Assembly (NCBI GenBank): GCA_900758375.1
Contig: CAAERJ010000014.1
Span: 1-14,123, forward strand
Source of the DNA: an uncultured Collinsella sp.
GTDB lineage: Bacteria; Actinomycetota; Coriobacteriia; Coriobacteriales; Coriobacteriaceae
Reading direction: 5' to 3'
Length of the DNA stretch: 14,123 nucleotides
Below are positions 7,251-12,542 of the stretch, piece by piece. A program made the position numbers and the translations under genes. A model generated the notes under the pieces. It ran no database searches, was not told the DNA's origin, and saw only the letters and a list, made by a program, of their open reading frames with translations. The stretch's first letter is position 1; every line of letters starts with the position of its first letter.

Positions 7251-7265
7251 CGGGTCTCATATAAA

Positions 7266-7310
7266 TGAGGGAGTAGTCGCGTAATCGGGCTCGCCCGCAG
7301 AGAGGGAGCC
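7266..7310 (+). promoter_or_regulatory. structured mntP leader with a GGGAGTAG element
   Basis: The leader carries GGGAGTAG (7269-7276), like the conserved first strand of the yybP-ykoY Mn(II) riboswitch, which often precedes mntP genes. It is followed by a stem GGCTC/GAGCC (7288-7292 and 7306-7310) that pairs with part of the Shine-Dalgarno (GGAG, 7305-7308). The second conserved riboswitch strand and the usual length of about 100 nt are not evident. It is therefore either a short variant or only a translation-control hairpin. Confidence 0.3.
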
Positions 7311-7315
7311 AGACT

Positions 7316-7900
7316 ATGGGACTCGCAGAGCTCGTGTTGCTCGCCGTTGGCCTTTCGATGGACGCCTTTGCCGTTTCCATCTGCAAGGGTCTCGGCATGA
7401 AAAAGCTCAACCTTAAAGTAGCCGTGGTGCTCGGCTTGTTCTTTGGCGGCTTTCAGGCCGGCATGCCCGTGATCGGTTGGGCACTCGGCGGTCAATTCAT
7501 GGGCATCATCGGACCCATCGACCATTGGATCGCCTTTATCCTTTTGGCCTTTATCGGCGGCAAGATGCTGTGGGAAGCCTTTACCGAAGACGAGGATGAG
7601 GACGAAGGCGACGGCAAGGATGCCGAAAAGATCGACCTGGGCGAGTACCTAATCCTTGCCATTGCCACCTCGATTGACGCCCTAGCCGTAGGCATCTCGT
7701 TTGCGGCGCTCTCGGTTGACATCGTTCCCGCTGTATCGCTTATAGGCATCACGACGTTTATCTTCTCCGTCGCCGGCGTGGCGATTGGCCACGCCTTTGG
7801 CGCGCGCTACGAAAAGCCCGCCACCATCGTGGGCGGCGTTGTGCTTATCCTTATCGGCCTCAAGATTCTGCTGGAACACTTGGGGTTTTTGGCGCTGTAA
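7316..7900 (+). CDS. mntP: manganese efflux pump MntP
   Basis: A 194-residue inner-membrane protein that exports Mn(II). It shows the MntP internal duplication. Six hydrophobic segments fall into two halves, each with an acidic motif in its first helix: LSMDAFAVS (D16) and TSIDALAVG (D121). A strongly acidic loop, Glu/Asp-rich at 91-103, joins the halves and may bind metal. The ATG has GGAG 7 nt upstream. It stands alone, divergent from disA and followed by its own terminator. The structured leader suggests control by manganese. It is normal in length. Confidence 0.96.
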   Translation: MGLAELVLLAVGLSMDAFAVSICKGLGMKKLNLKVAVVLGLFFGGFQAGMPVIGWALGGQFMGIIGPIDHWIAFILLAFIGGKMLWEAFTEDEDEDEGDGKDAEKIDLGEYLILAIATSIDALAVGISFAALSVDIVPAVSLIGITTFIFSVAGVAIGHAFGARYEKPATIVGGVVLILIGLKILLEHLGFLAL

Positions 7901-7928
7901 AACACCCTTCAAAACTAAACGTCCGTGC

Positions 7929-7962
7929 AAGGCCTCATGCAGAGTTTTGCATAAGGCCTTTT
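7929..7962 (+). terminator. terminator of mntP
   Basis: The stem pairs AAGGCCT (7929-7935) with AGGCCTT (7954-7960). After one C-A mismatch it continues with ATGCA/TGCAT and closes on a 6-base loop. TTTT (7959-7962) forms the short tail, two of its bases lying in the stem. It lies 28 nt after the mntP stop. The loop side (7937-7952) matches the nearby hipB operator arm at 14 of 16 bases, so one stretch of DNA may serve both roles. Confidence 0.7.
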
Positions 7963-8007
7963 CGTGCAGACTTTTGCATGTCATACTGATATGCAAAAGT
8001 CTGCACG
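7937..8007. promoter_or_regulatory. hipBA operator and candidate promoter
   Basis: A perfect 17-bp inverted repeat, CGTGCAGACTTTTGCAT (7963-7979) and its complement (7991-8007), is separated by 11 bases. A third, slightly degenerate half-site, ATGCAGAGTTTTGCAT (7937-7952), lies 27 bp upstream in the mntP terminator. TGT followed by CATACT (7979-7987) is a possible extended -10 in the spacer, so bound HipB would cover the promoter. HipB proteins are known to repress their own operon by binding such palindromes; that this HipB does so is inference. The right arm ends 13 nt before the hipB GTG. Confidence 0.75.
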
Positions 8008-8020
8008 TTAGGAGATCGCC

Positions 8021-8491
8021 GTGGATACCCTTCCCATCACCACACCGCGCCAAGCTGGTATCTATGTGCGCCAGGCACGCGAGTCACAGGGGATCACCCG
8101 TGCGACCCTCGCTAAAAAAGCCGGTGTTTCGGAGCGCCTGCTCGCATCGCTCGAGCTGGGAGATGCCACGGGCATTCGGCTCGACAAGTTGCTGGCGGTT
8201 TTCGGTGCTCTCGGACTGGTTCTCGTTGCTCAAGGGAATATCGCCGACACGAAACATGAGCAGCCAGCCGACGCCCCGCATGCCGATTTGCAACCTTGTA
8301 GCACCCCCAGGTGCCATCACGCTCAACGTCCCTCTCATAGCCACCGTCGCTGCGCCGCCATTCCGGTTCTTGCAGACGCCCCCTTTACGTCCGAGCTCTA
8401 TGACAAGGCCTTCGCCGATTTCGCCATATCCAATCTCGGAGTCTCAATTGCCGCAAATGCATCTGCCCAAACCAAGCCCGAAGGGAGATAG
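8021..8491 (+). CDS. hipB: HipB-like Xre-family antitoxin with an extended C-terminal tail
   Basis: A 156-residue protein. Residues 10-70 form a Cro/C1-type helix-turn-helix (IYVRQARESQGITRATLAKK, then SERLLASLELGDATGIRLDK). HipB binds and restrains HipA and represses the operon. The start is GTG at 8021 with TTAGGAG 6 nt upstream. The protein is longer than the roughly 88-residue E. coli HipB. Residues 72-120 are a Pro/His/Cys-rich linker with C93, C98, H99, H100, H105, H107 and C111. Residues 120-146 (PFTSELYDKAFADFAISNLG) look like a folded tail segment that could contact HipA. The ribosome binding site of hipA lies at its 3' end and the genes are 3 nt apart. Neither other frame gives a better linker, so a frameshift is not supported. 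Confidence 0.88.
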   Translation: MDTLPITTPRQAGIYVRQARESQGITRATLAKKAGVSERLLASLELGDATGIRLDKLLAVFGALGLVLVAQGNIADTKHEQPADAPHADLQPCSTPRCHHAQRPSHSHRRCAAIPVLADAPFTSELYDKAFADFAISNLGVSIAANASAQTKPEGR

Positions 8492-8494
8492 CCA

Positions 8495-9799
8495 ATGGCC
8501 AGAAAAACGCTTCGGACTATTATTTGCGGCGTACCCGCAGGAACGCTCATGCAAGATGAGAGCGGTCTAGTCAGTTTTGCCTACGATCAAGATTATGACG
8601 GGCCAGCCCTATCGACCAACATTCCCGTATCAAATCGCACATACGGCCAACAGGTCATGAATCCGTACTTGTTTGGCCTTCTGCCCGACAGCGAGGACCA
8701 ACGAAAAGCGATTGCCGCCGAATTCGACGCCAGGCCCAATAATCCCGTTGCGCTGCTCAGCCATATCGGACTCGACTGTCCGGGCGGAGTGCAGTTTTGC
8801 GCCGAAGAAGATATCGACGCCGTCTTGCATCGCACTGGCGAATACCGCCCTATAGACGACCACGAGATTGCCTTGCGCCTCAAGTCGATCAGGGATGACC
8901 GCGAGGCATCGTGGATGGGCCTAGATGAAAGTTGGTCACTTGGAGGCAACCAGGGCAAGTTCGCGCTCGCGCTCATAGACGGTCGCTGGTGCGAATGCGT
9001 AGGTTCCTCGCCCACGACGCATATTTTCAAAAATGGCGTTATCGGATTTAAACTTGAAGCTCTTAATGAGTTTGTCTGCATGAAAAGCGCCCAGCGCGCG
9101 GGTATCGCAACGGCGAACGTTGAGTATCGCTTATTTGAGGACGAACCCGCCCTCATTGTTGAGCGCTATGACCGTGTGAAAGCCAAAGACGGAACAATCA
9201 TGCGTCTACACCAAGAAGACCTCTGTCAGGCCCTTGGAGTGATGCCCGCTCAAAAGTACACGGCAGACGGCGGCCCGACCGCACGCGATATTCAGGAACT
9301 CCTCGTCAATACGAGCCATCATCAACTTAACCTGTATCTGTTTACGCAAATACTGTTCTTCAACGCCATTATCGGCGCACCGGATGCGCATGCGAAAAAC
9401 TATTCCCTGCTCCTTGGAAACGACGGCGCAGCCATGATGGCTCGAATGTACGATGTCGCATCGGGCTTGGCGTACGAGCGCATGCGCCGCCGGGCGCGCC
9501 TTGCCATGAGCTTTGGCGGCGAAAATCGTGTGGGGCGCATCGGTCCAGGCGCTATCCGCCGATACCACGGTATGGGCGACCCCGCGCTGGAGACGGCGCT
9601 CACCGATGCCGGGCTATCCGAGAAGTTTTGCTTTGCGACCATGATGGACCTCGCCTACGAGGTACCCATTTGCATGGAAGAGGTCATGGACGAATACGCC
9701 GACCTGCCCGGTATGGCGGACCTGCGCGAGCATATGCTCGGCCCCGTCCGCGAAAACTGTCAGCGAACCCTCGACCTCATCAGGGCGGATATGGGCTAG
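8495..9799 (+). CDS. hipA: HipA-family serine/threonine kinase toxin
   Basis: A 434-residue protein of full HipA length. E. coli HipA phosphorylates glutamyl-tRNA synthetase, which halts translation and gives persistence. The N-subdomain is at about 5-110. SLGGNQGKFAL (148-158) matches the Gly-rich loop, with S148 at the place of the autophosphorylated E. coli Ser150. PTTHIFK (173-179) carries the ATP lysine K179. VERYDR is at 222-227 and HQEDLCQALG at 239-248. GAPDAHAKNYSLL (294-306) holds catalytic D297 and N302. MYDVAS (318-323) holds metal-binding D320. All key residues are intact, so it should be active. The ATG has AGGGAG 7 nt upstream and follows hipB by 3 nt. Whether its target is GltX, as in E. 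coli, is unknown. Confidence 0.95.
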   Translation: MARKTLRTIICGVPAGTLMQDESGLVSFAYDQDYDGPALSTNIPVSNRTYGQQVMNPYLFGLLPDSEDQRKAIAAEFDARPNNPVALLSHIGLDCPGGVQFCAEEDIDAVLHRTGEYRPIDDHEIALRLKSIRDDREASWMGLDESWSLGGNQGKFALALIDGRWCECVGSSPTTHIFKNGVIGFKLEALNEFVCMKSAQRAGIATANVEYRLFEDEPALIVERYDRVKAKDGTIMRLHQEDLCQALGVMPAQKYTADGGPTARDIQELLVNTSHHQLNLYLFTQILFFNAIIGAPDAHAKNYSLLLGNDGAAMMARMYDVASGLAYERMRRRARLAMSFGGENRVGRIGPGAIRRYHGMGDPALETALTDAGLSEKFCFATMMDLAYEVPICMEEVMDEYADLPGMADLREHMLGPVRENCQRTLDLIRADMG

Positions 9800-9830
9800 A
9801 CGCCAATCAACTTCCCATTTCTTAAAAGAA

Positions 9831-9871
9831 GAGAGGGGGCACCCGTCGCAAAAGACCGGGTGTCCCCTCTC
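9831..9871 (-). terminator. terminator of pepD between convergent hipA and pepD
   Basis: The 15-bp arms (9831-9845 and 9857-9871) pair with one mismatch around an 11-base loop. On the minus strand the stem is followed by TTCTTTT, so it terminates pepD in the usual way. On the plus strand no T tract follows. It may still act weakly on hipA transcripts. Confidence 0.85.
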
Positions 9872-9926
9872 GTAATGTCATTTGCAATCCGCTAGCACGT
9901 GGCTCGGACTGCTGCTAGCGCAATCT

Positions 9927-11384
9927 TTACGCAGCGAGGCGATTGAGAACGTCGATGAGCAACTCGTAGAAGCGCTCGGCAGAAGCGAGCTCCATGCTCT
10001 CGTCCGGGGTGTGGACATCGGAGAGCGTCGGGCCCACGGCGATAGCGTCCAGGCCGTGCAGGGCCTCGGCAAACAGGCCGCACTCAAGGCCGGCGTGAAT
10101 GGACTCGATGCGCAGCTCGGAGCCAAAGAGCTCGCGATAGCTCTCGACAAAGACGTCGCGGACCGGCGAATGCTCGGCATAGCTCCAGCCGGGATACTCG
10201 AACTCGAACTTGGCGTCGAAGCCCAGGACATCGGCCAGCATCTGCAGGCGGTCCTTGAACTCGTTCTGCAGCGAGGTGATCGAGGAGCGCGGGGACAGCA
10301 TGATCTTGACCTGGTCGTCAGAGGTGGCAACCACACCGATGTTGGAGGAGACCTCGACGGAGCCGTCGGTGGCGACGTTACGGCGAATCACGCCGTTAGG
10401 GGCAAGACGCAAGGCGCGGATGAGGGCAAGCGCGGACTTCTCGTCCATGGCCTCGACCTCTGCGTTGTCGGCAATCTCAACCGTGCAGGTAAAGCCGGGG
10501 TCGAAGACCTCGAGCTCGGCGGTGACGTCGGCGATGATGCCACGGGCGACCTGCGCCGCGGCTTCGGCCGCAGCATGATCGGCATAGACCAGAACAGCCT
10601 TGCACTCACGGTTGATGGCGTTGTCCTTGGTGCCGCCGTTGAAGCTGACGATGGCGGGCTCGCCGGCGACCATCAGGCGGTCGATGATGCGGGCCATGAT
10701 GAGGTTGCCATTGCCGCGCTCCAGGTTGATGTCGGAGCCGGAGTGACCGCCCAGCAGGCCGGAGATGTCGAGCGTGAGAGTGCTACCGGTCTTGTGCTCG
10801 CGCACGATGGGGCAGGTGTAGGTAACGACGACGCCGCCGGCGCAGCTGACGGTTGCCACGCCCTCTTCCTCGGAGTCGAGATTAATCATGGTGCGGGCGC
10901 TGATCTGGGACTTGTCGAGCGTCTCGGCGCCGACCAGGCCAGTCTCCTCGTCGGTGGTGAATACGCACTCGAGGGCCGGATGGACAATCGAATCATCGTT
11001 GAGCACGGTAAGCATAAGCGCGACGGCAATGCCGTTGTCGGCACCCAGGGTGGTGCCGTTGGCGGTAAGGACACCATCCTTGACGACCAGGTCGATACCA
11101 TCGGTCGTAAAGTCGTGCTCAACGGAGCCCAACTTGTCGCACACCATGTCGATATGGCCTTGCAACATCACGGTCGGGGCGTTCTCGGCACCGGCAGATG
11201 CGGGCTTGCGAATGATGACGTTGTAGACCTCGTCCTGATACACATCGAGACCGCGCTCCTTGGCAAACGCGACCAGGAAATCGCTGATGCCCTTCTCGTT
11301 GCCAGACCCACGGGGGATCGCGCTGACCTCCTCAAAGAAATGGAACAGCTGGGCGGGCTCGTAGCCGGTAATCTTGTAGTCCAT
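9927..11384 (-). CDS. pepD: aminoacyl-histidine dipeptidase PepD (M20 metallopeptidase)
   Basis: A 485-residue cytosolic peptidase that hydrolyses Xaa-His and other dipeptides with two metal ions. The M20 motifs are visible: GHIDMV (H77, D79), GADNGIAV (D116) and TTDEETGLVGA (E146/E147). A lid domain with GHSGSD precedes the C-terminal part of the metal site. The frame stays open 35 codons further upstream, but ATG at 11384 has AAGGAGG 5 nt before it and gives the family N terminus MDYKITGYEP, so it is preferred. It is a single gene, convergent with hipA and downstream of the RelB-PIN pair on the same strand. Confidence 0.95.
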   Translation of the reverse strand: MDYKITGYEPAQLFHFFEEVSAIPRGSGNEKGISDFLVAFAKERGLDVYQDEVYNVIIRKPASAGAENAPTVMLQGHIDMVCDKLGSVEHDFTTDGIDLVVKDGVLTANGTTLGADNGIAVALMLTVLNDDSIVHPALECVFTTDEETGLVGAETLDKSQISARTMINLDSEEEGVATVSCAGGVVVTYTCPIVREHKTGSTLTLDISGLLGGHSGSDINLERGNGNLIMARIIDRLMVAGEPAIVSFNGGTKDNAINRECKAVLVYADHAAAEAAAQVARGIIADVTAELEVFDPGFTCTVEIADNAEVEAMDEKSALALIRALRLAPNGVIRRNVATDGSVEVSSNIGVVATSDDQVKIMLSPRSSITSLQNEFKDRLQMLADVLGFDAKFEFEYPGWSYAEHSPVRDVFVESYRELFGSELRIESIHAGLECGLFAEALHGLDAIAVGPTLSDVHTPDESMELASAERFYELLIDVLNRLAA

Positions 11385-11478
11385 GGTGCCTCCTTGGCGC
11401 AACTGGTTAGACAGTAAGACATGCGCCTTGTATATTCCCAGACTTTGCGTGCATAAACCAGTCGAAAACGCCGAGCGC

Positions 11479-11528
11479 CCCCGCATCATCGGCTAACGGC
11501 GGGGAAACACCACTTTATCAAGATAAAG
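11479..11528. repeat. inverted repeats in the pepD upstream region
   Basis: Two inverted repeats lie in the 148 nt between the PIN toxin stop and pepD. CCCCGC/GCGGGG (11479-11484 and 11499-11504) could be a weak 3' hairpin of the toxin transcript, with no T tract next to it. CTTTATC/GATAAAG (11513-11519 and 11522-11528) has a 2-base centre, too tight for a hairpin, so it is more like a protein-binding site. No clear pepD promoter is seen; TATACA on the minus strand near 11428 is only a weak candidate. Confidence 0.35.
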
Positions 11529-11532
11529 CATG

Positions 11533-12060
11533 TTAGACGGGCCGCGCCGAAGGGACGCTGGACCCTTTAACCAACCTCAACGCTTGATCAACGTTTATGC
11601 ATACGCCATTGGTATGTTTAATGAGATTTTTGTCCTCCGTCACGACGTAATCAACGTCGATGCGATTGGCAACGCCCAGCATCAGGTCGTCCTCAAAGTC
11701 ATTGTGATGCTGTTTGAACACAAACGAATCAAAGACCTCGTCTGCACCGACCGAGGCAATAATCGACTTTTGCCGAATCAGGCGGATGCACGCCCACGCC
11801 GTCTCGTCGGCACCGGCGATAGCTTCTGGAGTGAGAGCTCCCCCACGGCGGGCGTCGGCCTTCATCGTCCTTCCCAAGATGTAATAGACGTCTTTGACAG
11901 ACAAGGAGGACGAGAAAAGGACGATATCCTCCGCTTCCGCTGCACGAGAAAAGAGCTCGACTATCGGCCTGGTCGCATTCGTACGAGCAAGAAAGTAATC
12001 TAGCCAGACGTTCGTGTCTATTAACAGTTTGAGCGTATGCTTCGTTCCGACGCCGCTCAT
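11533..12060 (-). CDS. PIN-domain toxin (putative ribonuclease)
   Basis: A 175-residue PIN-domain protein. PIN toxins such as VapC cut tRNA or rRNA with Mg(II). The acidic site is visible in LLIDTNVWLDYF (D15, with D21), FEDDLMLGVANR (E123, D124, D125) and VVTEDKNLI (D143); E35 is another candidate. The ATG at 12060 overlaps the antitoxin stop by 4 nt (ATGA), the usual sign of translational coupling. A TTG four codons upstream is possible but less likely. At 175 residues it is longer than the roughly 130 of a typical VapC, with extra sequence around 65-100 and a short tail. Codon use looks more AT-rich than pepD or clpC. The RNA target is unknown. Confidence 0.85.
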   Translation of the reverse strand: MSGVGTKHTLKLLIDTNVWLDYFLARTNATRPIVELFSRAAEAEDIVLFSSSLSVKDVYYILGRTMKADARRGGALTPEAIAGADETAWACIRLIRQKSIIASVGADEVFDSFVFKQHHNDFEDDLMLGVANRIDVDYVVTEDKNLIKHTNGVCINVDQALRLVKGSSVPSARPV

Positions 12061-12422
12061 GATTCGATCCAATCGCTAAATCTCTCGCTCATCATTTGGT
12101 CGTATAACTCGTCATAATCTAAGGCTTCATCGGAGCTCGGCCTCTGAATCGAGAACCGTTCGTAAAAACTCGAAACTAACGCAGCCCCTTCCGAGACATG
12201 AGATGAACGTGCCTTCGATCGTATGTCGTCAGGCAGGGCTTCGTCATTATTCTTTTTTACGGGCATATGGCCGTTCTCGGTCAAATACTGCCACAGCTCC
12301 CTCACGGCTTGCGACGGCGTCATGCCAATCTGCGCCAAAACGGCGTCCCCGGCATCCTTGAGCTGACGATCCATGCGCACGTTCATCTGAACCGGCCGTG
12401 AGTCTAGTATCGACATAGACAT
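12057..12422 (-). CDS. RelB/DinJ-type ribbon-helix-helix antitoxin
   Basis: A 121-residue protein. Residues 10-55 (PVQMNVRMDRQLKDAGDAVL, then QIGMTPSQAVRELWQYLTENGHMP) fit the RelB/DinJ ribbon-helix-helix: a short DNA-contacting strand, two helices and the typical GMTPSQAV turn. The remainder (56-121) would be the toxin-binding tail. It ends in an acidic, aromatic stretch (DYDELYDQMMSERFSDWIES) that probably wraps around the PIN domain. The ATG at 12422 is preceded by AAAGGAG. It overlaps the toxin gene by 4 nt and sits behind its own promoter and operator-like repeats, so it is probably an autorepressed type II antitoxin. RelB/DinJ proteins usually pair with RelE/YafQ-fold toxins, so a PIN partner is less common. 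Confidence 0.87.
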   Translation of the reverse strand: MSMSILDSRPVQMNVRMDRQLKDAGDAVLAQIGMTPSQAVRELWQYLTENGHMPVKKNNDEALPDDIRSKARSSHVSEGAALVSSFYERFSIQRPSSDEALDYDELYDQMMSERFSDWIES

Positions 12423-12434
12423 GTTGGCTCCTTT

Positions 12435-12487
12435 TGCTATACGCTTTCCCTAATTAAGTATAGCATTTAGGATAAATACCGTATTTA
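12435..12487 (-). promoter_or_regulatory. promoter and operator repeats of the RelB-PIN operon
   Basis: An inverted repeat TGCTATAC/GTATAGCA (12435-12442 and 12458-12465, 15-base spacer) lies just before the antitoxin. Its upstream arm contains, on the minus strand, TGC followed by TATACT (12457-12465), a good extended -10 with 5 of 6 bases. A start near 12450 would leave a leader of about 27 nt. A second palindrome, TAAATAC-C-GTATTTA (12473-12487), covers the -35 region. Binding of the ribbon-helix-helix antitoxin here would block the promoter, which is inference. Confidence 0.6.
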
Positions 12488-12492
12488 CTAGA

Positions 12493-12522
12493 AAGGGGAC
12501 GTCCCAGCTGGAACATCCCCTT
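12493..12522 (-). terminator. terminator of clpC
   Basis: AAGGGGA (12493-12499) pairs with TCCCCTT (12516-12522). After an internal mismatch, GTCC pairs with GGAAC across one bulged base. On the minus strand the stem is followed by TTTCTAGT, a short T-rich tail. It lies 20 nt after the clpC stop and separates clpC from the RelB-PIN operon. Confidence 0.65.
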
Positions 12523-12542
12523 CATTCAGACTATTTCACACC

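Noticed and set aside
7229..7265. A classical -35/-10 promoter pairing TTGACT with TATAAA before mntP
   Set aside because: The spacer would be about 25 bases, far from the usual 17. The extended -10 at 7242-7250 is a better though still weak candidate.
8240..8400. A frameshift inside hipB, suggested by the odd linker composition
   Set aside because: Neither alternative frame gives a more protein-like sequence, the frame recovers a plausible C-terminal segment, and the hipA ribosome binding site follows normally.
9882..11417. A 511-codon open frame on the plus strand opposite pepD
   Set aside because: It is antisense to a full M20 peptidase gene and has a Gly/Asp/Val-biased, domainless translation. 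It would also cross the pepD ribosome binding site.
11385..11489. A longer pepD start giving 35 more residues
   Set aside because: The internal ATG at 11384 has AAGGAGG at the right distance and yields the family N terminus. The extra residues look like translated leader.
11530..12003. A 157-codon plus-strand frame opposite the PIN toxin
   Set aside because: It has no ribosome binding site and no recognisable domain. The minus-strand PIN motifs and the 4-nt overlap with the antitoxin explain the region.
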